Part shown: positions 41,958 to 50,889 of the stretch, piece after piece | Layout of the letters: each line of letters opens with the position of its first letter | Position numbering within the stretch: the stretch's first letter is position 1 | Source of the DNA: QUBU01 sp014337915 | GTDB taxonomy: Bacteria > Pseudomonadota > Gammaproteobacteria > Steroidobacterales > GCA-2729495 | Assembly: GCA_030263395.1 (NCBI GenBank) | Contig: SZOW01000002.1 | Location: 62,001-126,000 of the forward strand | Length of the DNA: 64,000 nucleotides | Direction: 5' to 3' | Made by a program: the position numbers and the translations under genes | The notes under the pieces: generated by a model | What the model saw: the letters and a program-made list of their open reading frames with translations, nothing else | The model's database searches: none | What the model was told of the DNA's origin: nothing

Positions 41958-43310
41958 CTAGCGCATCGTCACCAGTTCTTCGGCCAGCGTCGGGTGGATG
42001 GCGACGGTGTCGTCGAGGTCACGCTTGGTGGCGCCCATGCGGATGGCGACTGCGAATCCCTGCAGGGCTTCGTCCACGCCGGGGCCGGCGATGTGGCAAC
42101 CCACGACGCGCTCGTCAGCACCGACGGTTACCAGCTTCATGCGCGCCTTGGGCTTCGCGGCGGTGAGCGCGTGGTACATCGGCACGAACGCGGCCTGATA
42201 GACCTTGACCGCGGCCGCGCCGTGAACCTGACGCGCCTGCTCTTCGGAGAGCCCGATGGTGCCGAGCGGCGGGTGGCTGAAGACCACGGTGGGGATGTTG
42301 TGGTAATCGAGATGCCGGCCCTCCATGCCGCCGAAGAGACGGTCCGCCAGGCGCCGGCCTGCGGCGATGGCGACCGGCGTGAGCTGCTCGCGCCCGGTGA
42401 CGTCACCGATGGCGAAGATGCCGGGCACGCGCGTTTCCTGAAAGCGGTCGGTGGGCACGAAGCCGCCGGCATCGGTCTCCACGCCGGCGGCCTCGAGGCC
42501 GAGCCCGCCGGTGGCCGGCGCACGGCCCACCGCCCAGATCACTGTCTCGAACGGGCCGTGCTCGACGCCGTCGCGGCTGCGCAGGTACAGGCCGTCGGCA
42601 CGCTGCTCGAGTGCCTCGGGAACGCTGCGCCAGCGCAGCGCCACGCCAGCGGCCTGCAGCGAGTCCGCGACGGCTTCCTGCAGCAGGCCATCGAAGCGGC
42701 GCAGCAGGCGGTCGTGGCGGGCAAACAGCGTCACCGTAGAACCCAGCGCCTGCAGCATGCCGGCGAGTTCCACGGCGATGTAGCCGCTGCCGACCACGGC
42801 GGTGCGCGCGGGGCAGCGATCGAGTTCGAAGAAACCATCCGAGCTGATGCCGAGATCCGCGCCCGGCAGCTCCGGCAGCAGCGGGTAACCGCCGGTGGCG
42901 ATGATGATCTGGCGCCCCTCGAGCACCTCACTGCCGACCGCCACCGTGCGCGGGCCGGTCAGGCGCGCGCTGCCGCGCACCAGCTGCACCTGCCGGCGCT
43001 CGAGGTTCGCGGCATAGATGTCGTTGAGGCGGCGCAGGTAGGCATCGCGCCTGGCGCGCAGCTGCGCCCAGTCATGGGGCCCGGCCACGGCCAGGCGGAA
43101 CCCGTAGTCGGCGGCATCGTGGAGCGTGTGGGCGATGCTTGCCGCGTTCCACATGACCTTCTTCGGCACGCAGCCGACGTTGACGCAGGTGCCACCGAGG
43201 CGGCCGGACTCCACCAGCACCACGCGCGCGCCGTACTCCGCCGCGCGCTGGGCCGCGGCCAGCCCGCCGCTGCCACCACCGATCACCACGAGGTCCCAGG
43301 GTTCACCCAT
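41958..43310 (-). CDS. gor: Glutathione-disulfide reductase
   Basis: FAD enzyme that reduces GSSG with NADPH. The 450-aa product has the FAD fold VVIGGGSGGLAAA (about 8-20) and the redox-active disulfide in GGTCVNVGCVPKK (C42, C47), in the glutathione reductase form. The NAD(P) fold VVGSGYIAVELAGML lies near 170, the FAD block VPGIFAIGDV near 295 and the C-terminal interface motif AIHPTLAEELVTMR. The start at 43310 has GGGAG seven nt upstream. The order with prlC (divergent, 59 bp away) suggests shared control sequences. Confidence 0.93.
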   Translation of the reverse strand: MGEPWDLVVIGGGSGGLAAAQRAAEYGARVVLVESGRLGGTCVNVGCVPKKVMWNAASIAHTLHDAADYGFRLAVAGPHDWAQLRARRDAYLRRLNDIYAANLERRQVQLVRGSARLTGPRTVAVGSEVLEGRQIIIATGGYPLLPELPGADLGISSDGFFELDRCPARTAVVGSGYIAVELAGMLQALGSTVTLFARHDRLLRRFDGLLQEAVADSLQAAGVALRWRSVPEALEQRADGLYLRSRDGVEHGPFETVIWAVGRAPATGGLGLEAAGVETDAGGFVPTDRFQETRVPGIFAIGDVTGREQLTPVAIAAGRRLADRLFGGMEGRHLDYHNIPTVVFSHPPLGTIGLSEEQARQVHGAAAVKVYQAAFVPMYHALTAAKPKARMKLVTVGADERVVGCHIAGPGVDEALQGFAVAIRMGATKRDLDDTVAIHPTLAEELVTMR

Positions 43311-43369
43311 TACATGCTCCCGCCGCGGGGCCGATGCCAAAAACCCGCCGGCGCCACCATAATAGCGGC

Positions 43370-45442
43370 ATGGACAATCCCCTTCTCGATACCAGGGCGG
43401 GTGCGCTGCCCGCCTTCGCAACCATCCGCCCCGAGCACGTCGAGCCAGCCCTTCAGGACAGGCTGGCCGCCAACCGCGCCGCGCTGGAGCGCCTCCTGGC
43501 TGCCAGTCGCAACGGCCCAGTGAGCTTCGAGGACCTGATCCTGCCCCTCGAGGAACTGGGTGACCAGCTGCAGCATGTCTGGTCGCCGGTGAGCCACCTG
43601 CATGCGGTGGCCAACACGCCCGAGCTGCGCGAGGCCTACAACCGCTGCCTGCCGCTGCTCGCGCGCTACCAGACCGAGATCGCGCAGAACGCCGAGCTGT
43701 ATCGGCTGTTCGCCGCCGTCGCGCAGACCGTACCAGAGGGTCGCGCCGATGGTGCGCGCGCGCTGCTCGACCACGCGCTGCGGGACTTCCGCCTCGCGGG
43801 CGTCACGCTGCCTCCGGAGCAGAAGCAGCGCTTCATGGAAATCATGGAGGCGCTCGCCGGCAAGCAGGCCCTGTTTGAACAGAACCTGCTCGATGCCATG
43901 GCGGCCTGGAGCCACCATGAAACCGACGCTGCGAAGCTGGATGGCATCCCGGCGAACACCCTCGAGCGCGCCGCCGAAGCGGCCCGTGCCGCCGGCAGGA
44001 AGGGCTGGCTGTTCCACCTGGACCAGCCCAGCTACGTCGCGGTACTGACCCATGCCCGCAACCGCGAGCTGCGGGCGCTGTTCCATCGCGCCTGGAGCAC
44101 CCGCGCCTCGGACCAGGCACCCTCGCCGCCCGGACTCGACAACGGTCCGCTCATGGACGAGATCCTGGCATTGCGCCACGAGGCCGCGGAACTGGTGGGC
44201 TACACCGACTTCGCCGAGTACTCGCTGGCCACCAAGATGGCGGCCTCGGTGTCGGAGGTCCGCGCCTTCCTCGAGCGCCTCGTGGTGGCGTCGCGGTTCG
44301 CGGGTCGCAGCGAGTTCGCCGAACTCGAGGCCCATGCCGGCCATGCGCTCGAGCCCTGGGACGTGGCCTTCCATGCCGAGGAACTAAGGCTGCGCAAGTT
44401 CGCCATCTCCGACGAGGAACTGCGGCCGTATTTCCCGTTGCCACGCGTGCTCGAGGGGCTGTTCGCGCTGGTGGGCAGGCTCTACGGGTTGCACCTGGAA
44501 GCCGACGGCCAGGTGGCAGTCTGGCACCCGACGGCACGCTTCTTCCGCGTGCTCGACAGCGGCGGCGCGCCCATCGGTGGCCTGTACATGGATCTCTACG
44601 CCCGCCCGGAGAAGCGCAGCGGCGCCTGGATGGACGACTGCATCAGCCGCAAGCGCCTCGATGGCCGGCTGCAGCTGCCGGTGGCGCACCTGGTCTGCAA
44701 CTTCGCACCGCCGACCGCGACGGCGCCGAGCCTGCTGTCACATGACGAAGTGCTGACGCTGTTCCACGAAATGGGCCATGCGCTGCACCACCTGCTCACC
44801 CGCATCGACTACCCGAGCATTTCCGGCATCCACGGCGTGCCCTGGGACGCGGTGGAGCTGCCCAGCCAGTTCATGGAGGGCTTCGCCTGGGAACCAGAGA
44901 TCCTCGCGATGATCTCCGGCCATCACGAGAGCGGCCTGCCGCTGCCGCCCGAACTGGTGGAGCGGCTGCGCCAGTCGCGGGTGTTCCATGGCGCCCTGCA
45001 CATGCTGCGCCAGCTGGAGTTCTCGCTGTTCGACCTGCGCATCCATGCCGAGTACAGCCCCGGGCAGGGCGGCCGCATCATGAAACTGCTGGGTGAGGTA
45101 CGCGATGCGGTTGCCGTGGTGCCGGCAGCGCGCTACGACCGCTTTCCCAATGGCTTCGCCCACATCTTCGGCGGTGGCTACGCCGCCGGCTACTACAGCT
45201 ACAAGTGGGCCGAGGTACTGTCCTCGGATGCCTATGCCGCCTTCGAGGAGGAAGGCGTGCTCAACCCCGCCCCAGCCGCGCGCTTCCGCCGCGAGATCCT
45301 CGAGGTCGGCGGCAGCCGCGACATCGCCGCTGCCTTCCGCGCCTTCCGCGGCCGGCCGCCGGACATCGCCGCACTGCTGCGCCATTCGGGCATCACCGCG
45401 GCGGCGGCCAGCGAGACGGGGACCGGTCCTGCCACCGCCTGA
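43370..45442 (+). CDS. prlC: Oligopeptidase A (M3 family)
   Basis: Cytoplasmic zinc metallopeptidase that degrades oligopeptides, including cleaved signal peptides. The 690-aa protein is of the expected length, with the active site LFHEMGHALHHLL (HEXXH at about 466-470) and the third ligand Glu in the MEGFAWEPEIL helix about 25 residues on. GGYAAGYYSYKWAEVLSSDAY occurs near 602. The start at 43370 was chosen from the N-terminal match MDNPLLD; upstream frame residues are not conserved. Confidence 0.95.
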   Translation: MDNPLLDTRAGALPAFATIRPEHVEPALQDRLAANRAALERLLAASRNGPVSFEDLILPLEELGDQLQHVWSPVSHLHAVANTPELREAYNRCLPLLARYQTEIAQNAELYRLFAAVAQTVPEGRADGARALLDHALRDFRLAGVTLPPEQKQRFMEIMEALAGKQALFEQNLLDAMAAWSHHETDAAKLDGIPANTLERAAEAARAAGRKGWLFHLDQPSYVAVLTHARNRELRALFHRAWSTRASDQAPSPPGLDNGPLMDEILALRHEAAELVGYTDFAEYSLATKMAASVSEVRAFLERLVVASRFAGRSEFAELEAHAGHALEPWDVAFHAEELRLRKFAISDEELRPYFPLPRVLEGLFALVGRLYGLHLEADGQVAVWHPTARFFRVLDSGGAPIGGLYMDLYARPEKRSGAWMDDCISRKRLDGRLQLPVAHLVCNFAPPTATAPSLLSHDEVLTLFHEMGHALHHLLTRIDYPSISGIHGVPWDAVELPSQFMEGFAWEPEILAMISGHHESGLPLPPELVERLRQSRVFHGALHMLRQLEFSLFDLRIHAEYSPGQGGRIMKLLGEVRDAVAVVPAARYDRFPNGFAHIFGGGYAAGYYSYKWAEVLSSDAYAAFEEEGVLNPAPAARFRREILEVGGSRDIAAAFRAFRGRPPDIAALLRHSGITAAAASETGTGPATA

Positions 45443-45451
45443 TAGCCGCGG

Positions 45452-46216
45452 ATGAAGATCGCCAGCTGGAACGTCAATTCCATCCGCCAGCGCCTCGGCC
45501 ATGTAAAGGACTGGCTGGCGGCCGAGCAGCCGGACGTGCTGGCGCTGCAGGAAATCAAGGTGGTGACCGAGGGTTTCCCGGCCGGCGAGTTCGAGGCGCT
45601 GGGCTACCACTGCGCGGTGGATGGCCAGAAGGCCTATAACGGCGTGGCGCTGCTGTCGCGGCTGCCGCCCGCGGAGGTGGCCTGTGGTCTGCCCAACTTC
45701 GAGGACGAACAGAAGCGGGTGCTGGCTGCCAGCTATGCGGGCCTGCGGCTGTTCAACCTCTACGTGCCCAATGGCCAGAGCGTCGGCTCGGACAAGTTCG
45801 AGTACAAGCTGCGCTGGCTGACGGCACTGCGCGACCACCTGCGGGAAGAACTCGGCCGCCACGGGAAAATCGCGCTGCTGGGCGACTTCAACATCGCGCC
45901 GGAGGACCGTGACGTGCACGATCCCGCGGAGTGGCGCGACCAGGTGCTCTGCAGTGTCCCGGAGCGCGAGAGGCTGCAGGCGCTGTTCGACCTCGGCTTC
46001 GTCGACGTCTTCCGCTGCTTCGAGCAGCCGCAGCAGGCGTTCAGCTGGTGGGACTATCGTGCGGCGGCATTCCGCCGCAACCGCGGCCTGCGCATCGACC
46101 TGATCCTCGCCTCCCCGGCGCTGGCCGCCACCAGCACCGGCAGCGGCATCGATACCGGCCCGCGGGGCCGCGAGCAGCCCTCGGACCACACGCCGGTCTG
46201 GGCGAGTTTTTCCTGA
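45452..46216 (+). CDS. xthA: Exodeoxyribonuclease III
   Basis: AP endonuclease and 3'-to-5' exonuclease of the Mg-dependent EEP family. The 254-aa protein shows the metal- and phosphate-binding blocks IASWNVNSIRQRL (3-15), LALQEIKV with the catalytic Glu (about 34), NLYVPNGQ near 102, LLGDFNIAPEDRDVHDP near 146, WWDYR near 205 and the terminal SDHTPVWASF. It begins 9 bp after prlC, so probably shares its transcript. Confidence 0.95.
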   Translation: MKIASWNVNSIRQRLGHVKDWLAAEQPDVLALQEIKVVTEGFPAGEFEALGYHCAVDGQKAYNGVALLSRLPPAEVACGLPNFEDEQKRVLAASYAGLRLFNLYVPNGQSVGSDKFEYKLRWLTALRDHLREELGRHGKIALLGDFNIAPEDRDVHDPAEWRDQVLCSVPERERLQALFDLGFVDVFRCFEQPQQAFSWWDYRAAAFRRNRGLRIDLILASPALAATSTGSGIDTGPRGREQPSDHTPVWASFS

Positions 46217-46259
46217 GCGATCGGTCAAATCCGAGCGTTCCGACACTATTCCGGCGTTG

Positions 46260-46273
46260 TGCGGGTACCCGCA
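46260..46273. promoter_or_regulatory. Perfect 14-bp palindrome upstream of the HD-domain gene
   Basis: TGCGGGTACCCGCA is perfectly self-complementary and sits 26 bp before the ATG at 46299, in the 82-bp gap after xthA. It could be an operator or a small hairpin. There is no second copy in the gap. Confidence 0.35.
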
Positions 46274-46298
46274 GCGGTGCCAGAATCCCCGCCTGAGC

Positions 46299-47348
46299 AT
46301 GTCCGACCAGGCCTACATCGAGCAGACGGCGAGCCGGCCCTTCCGTGCCCGGCCCAATGAATTTGACGTAACCGGGCGGATCTGCGTGAGTTCGGCCAGC
46401 GATGTCCGCGACGCCGTGCAGGGCATCTTCCAGCAGGCCTTCCCGGGTGGCGCCTTCGACATTCTGTGGATGGCCTTCCATGACTTCGAGCGGCTGTTCC
46501 GCGGCCACTACGAGGATTACCTCGGCTGCGACACCGTCTACCACGACATCCAGCACACGCTGGACATGACGCTGGCGATGGCGCGGCTGCTCGCCGGCCA
46601 TGAGAAGACCTGCGCCCCCGCGGATCGTCTCGGGCAGGACCGCGCGATGCTGGGCCTGATCACCGCGCTCTTCCACGATTCGGGATACATCCGCCGGCGT
46701 TCGGAAACCGCCATCCTCAATGGCGCCGAGTTCACGGGTTCACATGTATCGCGCAGCGCCGAATTCCTGCGCAGCTACCTGCCACGGATCGGGCTGGCGG
46801 CCCAGGCACCGGTCGCCGCCCAGGTCGTGCACTTCACCGGCTATGAGATGAGCCTCGACGACATCGAGCTCGACGATCCCAGGGACAGCCTGATGGGACA
46901 CCTGCTCGGCACCGCGGACCTCATGGCCCAGATGGCCGATCGCTGCTACCTGGAAAAATGCCGCGATCGGCTCTATGCGGAGTTCGTGCTGGCGGGCGTG
47001 GCCACGCGCGCCATCCCGGCAGCGGACCGCATCCAGTACGAGTCGGGCATCGACCTGCTGCGCCAGACCCCCGGCTTCTTCCGCGAGTCGGTCCGCGAGC
47101 GGCTGGACCACAAGTTCAACCGCGCCTACCGCTACATCGAGGCCGCCTGCGAAGGACGCAATCCCTACTTCGAGGCCATCGAGCAGAACATGGCCCACCT
47201 GGAGCGCGTCATCGACAGCGGGAACTGGGACCAGCTGCGACGCCAGCCGCCCTGCTTCACGGTCCTGGAGCAGCCGCTGCAGCACGTCAGCGGGCTGGTC
47301 AGCCGCTACCTCGCCCGCTTCGAGATGCCCGCCGCCATCCCCGCCTGA
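46299..47348 (+). CDS. HD-domain metal-dependent phosphohydrolase
   Basis: A 349-aa cytoplasmic protein. HD-type metal ligands are visible: YHDIQHTLDM (H82, H86), LFHDSGY (H126, D127) and further His residues at VVHFTGYEM and HLLGTADLMAQM. This resembles the spacing of cyclic-nucleotide phosphodiesterase-like HD domains, but no GYP motif is present, so the substrate is unknown. It has no fused sensory domain. It stands between xthA and the inverted repeat in front of rimO. Confidence 0.78.
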   Translation: MSDQAYIEQTASRPFRARPNEFDVTGRICVSSASDVRDAVQGIFQQAFPGGAFDILWMAFHDFERLFRGHYEDYLGCDTVYHDIQHTLDMTLAMARLLAGHEKTCAPADRLGQDRAMLGLITALFHDSGYIRRRSETAILNGAEFTGSHVSRSAEFLRSYLPRIGLAAQAPVAAQVVHFTGYEMSLDDIELDDPRDSLMGHLLGTADLMAQMADRCYLEKCRDRLYAEFVLAGVATRAIPAADRIQYESGIDLLRQTPGFFRESVRERLDHKFNRAYRYIEAACEGRNPYFEAIEQNMAHLERVIDSGNWDQLRRQPPCFTVLEQPLQHVSGLVSRYLARFEMPAAIPA

Positions 47349-47359
47349 AAGCTAGTTCT

Positions 47360-47477
47360 GGGGAATTAAGGGAATTAAGGGGACAGTTTACTCATTTCGA
47401 GTGAAGCGCTGTTCGGATGGAAGCGTGGCGCCTCACTCGAAATGAGTAAACTGTCCCCTTAATTCCCTTAATTCCCC
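47360..47477. repeat. Long inverted repeat 2 with GGGGACAG core, abutting rimO
   Basis: The arms 47360-47409 and 47428-47477 are complementary over 50 positions with one mismatch and enclose an 18-nt loop. From outside in: GGGGAATTAA, GGGAATTAA, then GGGGACAGTTTACTCATTTCG. The right arm ends at the base before the rimO ATG. The core is shared with the repeats at 22445 and 54904; the outer words differ. Confidence 0.93.
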
Positions 47478-48803
47478 ATGGCCCGCAAACCCAAAGCCCC
47501 GCCCCGCATCGGCTTCGTCAGCCTCGGCTGCCCGAAGGCGCTGGTGGATTCCGAGCGCATCCTCACCCGGCTGCGCGCCGAGGGCTACGAGGTGTCTCCG
47601 AGCTACGAGGGCGCGGACCTGGTGGTGGTCAACACCTGCGGCTTCATCGATGCGGCAGTGCTTGAGTCGCTTGATGCCATCGGCGAGGCGCTGGACCGCA
47701 ACGGCAAGGTCGTGGTCACCGGCTGCCTCGGTGCGCGCCGCGAGACCATCCTCGAGCGCCATCCCACGGTGCTCGGCGTTACCGGGCCGCAGGCCTATGC
47801 CGAGGTCATGGAGACCGTGCATGCCCATGCGCCCAAGCCCCACGACCCATACCTGGACCTGGTGCCGGCGCAAGGCATCCGCCTCACGCCGCGCCACTAC
47901 GCCTACCTGAAGATCAGCGAGGGCTGCAACCACCGCTGCAGCTTCTGCATCATCCCCAGCCTGCGGGGCGACCTGGCCAGCCGTGGCATCGAGGAGGTCA
48001 TGCAGGAAGCCGAGAGGCTGGTGAAGGCGGGCGTCCGCGAACTGCTGGTGATCTCGCAGGACACCAGCGCCTACGGGGCGGACTTGCGCTACCGCACGGA
48101 GTTCTGGCAGGGCCAGCCGCTGCAGACGCGGTTCCTCGACCTGGCCCGCGCCCTGGGTGGCCTCGGTGCCTGGGTGCGCCTGCACTACGTCTATCCATAC
48201 CCGCACGTCGACGATGTCATCCCGCTGATGGCCGCGGGCCAGGTGCTGCCCTACCTCGACATCCCGTTCCAGCACGCCAGCCCGCGCATCCTGCGGCTGA
48301 TGCGCCGCCCGGCGCATGCCGAGGACACGCTGGCGCGCATCCGCCGCTGGCGCGAAACCTGCCCTGACCTCACGTTGCGCAGCACCTTCATCACCGGCTT
48401 TCCGGGCGAGACCGAGGCGGATTTCCAGATGCTGCTCGACTGGCTCGAGGAGGCCCAGCTCGACCGCGTCGGCTGCTTCACCTACTCGCCGGTGGCCGGT
48501 GCCGCCGCCAACGAGCTGCCCGACCCCGTCGAGCCGGAAGTCGCCGAGGAACGCCAGGCCCGCTTCATGGAAGCCGCGGCGCGCATCAGCGCCGCTAAGC
48601 TCGCCGCGAAGATCGGCAGGCGCATGCGGGTACTGGTGGACGAGGTCGGGCCCGGCGGCGCCGTGGCACGCGGCCCCGGTGATGCGCCGGAAATCGACGG
48701 CGTGGTGCGCATCGCCGAACCGGGGGCCGGCAAGCCCGGCGATTTCCTCGACGTGGTCATCACCGGGTCGGATGCCTACGACCTGGAAGCGATGCGCAGC
48801 TGA
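47478..48803 (+). CDS. rimO: Ribosomal protein S12 methylthiotransferase
   Basis: Radical-SAM enzyme that methylthiolates Asp of ribosomal protein S12. The 441-aa product has an N-terminal UPF0004 domain whose cysteines C18, C54 and C83 should bind one 4Fe-4S cluster. The radical SAM triad is C150, C154 and C157 (EGCNHRCSFC), and a C-terminal TRAM domain begins near 375. The opening GFVSLGCPKALVDSERI is the RimO form, not MiaB. The ATG follows directly on the inverted repeat at 47360-47477 and no Shine-Dalgarno sequence is present. Confidence 0.96.
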   Translation: MARKPKAPPRIGFVSLGCPKALVDSERILTRLRAEGYEVSPSYEGADLVVVNTCGFIDAAVLESLDAIGEALDRNGKVVVTGCLGARRETILERHPTVLGVTGPQAYAEVMETVHAHAPKPHDPYLDLVPAQGIRLTPRHYAYLKISEGCNHRCSFCIIPSLRGDLASRGIEEVMQEAERLVKAGVRELLVISQDTSAYGADLRYRTEFWQGQPLQTRFLDLARALGGLGAWVRLHYVYPYPHVDDVIPLMAAGQVLPYLDIPFQHASPRILRLMRRPAHAEDTLARIRRWRETCPDLTLRSTFITGFPGETEADFQMLLDWLEEAQLDRVGCFTYSPVAGAAANELPDPVEPEVAEERQARFMEAAARISAAKLAAKIGRRMRVLVDEVGPGGAVARGPGDAPEIDGVVRIAEPGAGKPGDFLDVVITGSDAYDLEAMRS

Positions 48804-48887
48804 TCCGGCACTCCGGTCGCCTTTTTGCAAACAATCGCCTGATTGCCCGCTGGATGGACCGGCCCGACGATTTCAACATCCTCGTCC

Positions 48888-49454
48888 ATGCCAGCCCTGG
48901 ATCGGGATCGCGTTCAGCCGCGTCCGCTGCGCCTGCGCGGGGCCATACACCATGTCTCGCTGCGCTCGGCCGATGGCCGGGCCCTGTTCCAGGGCGCGGC
49001 CGACCGCAGCAGGCTGGACCGCGATATGGGCGATCTCCTGCGCCGGCATGCCGCCCGCGCCCATGCCTACTGCTGGATGACCAACCACGTGCACCTGGCC
49101 GTGGAGATGGAACCGCAGTGCGCAGAGCTGTTCCAGCGGGATGTCGCCACGGCCTGCGGCCTGCCGGCACCGGACTCGCCGCCGCTGGTGGTAGACGCGC
49201 AGACCTACCTGCTGCGGCTGGTGAGGTACATCCACCTCAATCCCGTGGATGCGGGGCTGGTGGCCGATGCGCGGGACTACCCCTGGTCGGGGCACCGCGT
49301 CTACCTCGGCTACGCCGGCGTGCCCTGGCTCTCGACGGACCATGCCTTCCGCCTGCTGGGCGGCGACCTGCTCTGGGCCAGCGCGGCGTACCGGGCCTTC
49401 GTGCAGCCTGATTTCGACTTCAGCGCAAGGCCGGCACCACGTGCCTGCCAATGA
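48888..49454 (+). CDS. Y1/REP-associated tyrosine transposase (RAYT-type), shortened
   Basis: A 188-aa single-strand transposase relative. The HUH metal site is MTNHVHL (H67, H69) and the catalytic tyrosine is Y114 in LVRYIHLNPVDAGLV. DYPWSGHRVYLG and a WLSTDHAFRLLGG tail follow, as in RAYT proteins. The stretch between the HUH site and the tyrosine helix is about 15 residues shorter than I expect and lacks the GHLFERRY-type motif, so the copy may be damaged. It is flanked by no terminal repeats or target duplications that I can see. The start is uncertain, with no ribosome site. It overlaps the convergent flavin enzyme gene by 35 bp. Confidence 0.8.
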   Translation: MPALDRDRVQPRPLRLRGAIHHVSLRSADGRALFQGAADRSRLDRDMGDLLRRHAARAHAYCWMTNHVHLAVEMEPQCAELFQRDVATACGLPAPDSPPLVVDAQTYLLRLVRYIHLNPVDAGLVADARDYPWSGHRVYLGYAGVPWLSTDHAFRLLGGDLLWASAAYRAFVQPDFDFSARPAPRACQ

Positions 49455-50445
49455 TCTCGAGGGCTTCCATCGGGTTGTCGTGGAGGCGCAGCGAGATCGT
49501 CGTCTGACCGGCCTCGCCGAACCTGCGGAAGCGCTCGATCTCGCGGTCGAGGTCCTCGAGGCCGCCGGTGGAAGTGAAGCCCTCGCAGAGCGTGTTGGTG
49601 ATGCGATCGGGCACGCCCCGGATGTTGCCGGAGCGGTCGAACCAGGCGGCGACGAAATCGTCCCAGTGCTCGCGCACGAACTGTACGTCCTCGTGGCCGA
49701 GGAACAGGCTGATCAGCTGCGGGTCGAGCTTGCGTGCGCGCCAGGCCAGCTCGCGGCGCGACTCGCGGTAGCCCTCGGCCCGGTCCTTCTTCAGGTGCCA
49801 GGCCCAGAAGCTGTTGATCCTGAAGCCGTCCTGCGGTGCTTCGCGACGCGCCAGACCCTCGCGGATGGCAGCGATGGCGGGCGGGAGAATTTCCAGCGGC
49901 GTGCAGCCGATGAAGACGCCGCCGGCCACGCGGGCACCGGCGCGCATCATCTGGTGCCGGTAGGCGCCGAGGTACACCAGCGGCGGCGGCGCGCGTAGCC
50001 AGTCGTAGGCGCAGGGGAAGCGCACCTGGAAGTGCTCGCCCGCGTAGCCGTCCTTGCGCAGCCGCCCGCTGCCGGCGCCGATGACGATCTCCACCGCCTC
50101 GCGGACCGCAGCGACGATCTTCGGCGGCTTGGCCAGCGCCATGGCGTCGAGGTTTCCCTCGCCCGCACCGATCGAAACCTGCGCGCGTCCGTCGGCGAGT
50201 TCGTTCAGCGACAGCAGCGCGTTGGCGATCTTCAGCGGGTGCATCTCGAAGGGTGAGAGGGCCAGCGCGCCCAGCTGCAGCCTGTCCGTCGCCAGCGCCA
50301 CCGGGGCCAGGGAGACGAACGGGTCCCAGTGGGCAAAGTAGTTCGACGCCCAGAGCGTTCGTACACCGTAGCGCTCGGCTGCCTGCGCCAGCTCCACCAG
50401 TTGCGCCGGGCCCAGGTCGGGCTCGACGATGACGTCGACTTCCAT
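49420..50445 (-). CDS. LLM-class flavin-dependent oxidoreductase
   Basis: A 341-aa luciferase-like TIM-barrel protein: an N-terminal strand EVDVIVEPDLG, AERYGVRTLWASNYFAHWDPF near 24, LGALALSPFEMHPLKIANALLSLNELADGRAQVSIGAGE (in parts) near 58-95, and FIGCTPLEI near 176. Such enzymes use FMN or F420 to oxidise varied substrates, and the substrate is unknown here. The start at 50445 has GGGAG upstream. It is the last gene of a three-gene run with a CoA-binding protein and a split-barrel flavin protein. Confidence 0.85.
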   Translation of the reverse strand: MEVDVIVEPDLGPAQLVELAQAAERYGVRTLWASNYFAHWDPFVSLAPVALATDRLQLGALALSPFEMHPLKIANALLSLNELADGRAQVSIGAGEGNLDAMALAKPPKIVAAVREAVEIVIGAGSGRLRKDGYAGEHFQVRFPCAYDWLRAPPPLVYLGAYRHQMMRAGARVAGGVFIGCTPLEILPPAIAAIREGLARREAPQDGFRINSFWAWHLKKDRAEGYRESRRELAWRARKLDPQLISLFLGHEDVQFVREHWDDFVAAWFDRSGNIRGVPDRITNTLCEGFTSTGGLEDLDREIERFRRFGEAGQTTISLRLHDNPMEALEIIGRHVVPALR

Positions 50446-50462
50446 ACGCGGGACTCCCGTCC

Positions 50463-50885
50463 TCAGCCCAGGCCCAGCCGGCCCCACTCGATGACCGGGC
50501 AGCGGTCCATGATCACCGTCAGCCCCGCGCGGCGGCCGCGCTCGGCAGCCTCCTCGTTGACGACACCGAGCTGCATCCACACCACCCGGGCACCGGCGGC
50601 GATCGCCTCGTCGACGACCGCTCCTGCCGCGGCGGAGTTGCGGAACACATCCACGAAGTCCACGGGCTCCGGGATCGAGGCCAGGTCCGGGTACACCGTC
50701 TCCCCGAGCAGCGTCTCGCCCGCATGGCCCGGGTTCACCGGGATGCAGCGATAGCCCTTGCCCTGGAGGAAGCGCATGACCTCGTGCGAGGCGCGATGCG
50801 CCTTGGGCGAGGCGCCGACCACGGCGATGCGCCGGGCGCCGCGCAGCGTGGCGCGGATGATGTCGTCCGGCGTCGCATCGGCCAC
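50463..50885 (-). CDS. CoA-binding domain protein (YccU type)
   Basis: A 140-aa single Rossmann domain of the CoA_binding_2 family: RIAVVGASPKAHRASHEVMRFL near 19, GYRCIPVNPGHAGETLLGE near 44, VDFVDVFRN near 75, VVWMQLGVVNEEAAERGRRAG near 101, and VIMDRCPVIEW near the end. Its cellular function is not known. It begins 4 bp after the upstream gene and ends 17 bp before the LLM gene. Confidence 0.9.
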   Translation of the reverse strand: MADATPDDIIRATLRGARRIAVVGASPKAHRASHEVMRFLQGKGYRCIPVNPGHAGETLLGETVYPDLASIPEPVDFVDVFRNSAAAGAVVDEAIAAGARVVWMQLGVVNEEAAERGRRAGLTVIMDRCPVIEWGRLGLG

Positions 50886-50889
50886 GGGA

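Noticed and set aside
48888..49454. A complete IS200/IS605 insertion sequence around the Y1 transposase
   Set aside because: There is no TnpB gene, no recognisable left or right end hairpin and no space on either side; the gene overlaps its convergent neighbour.
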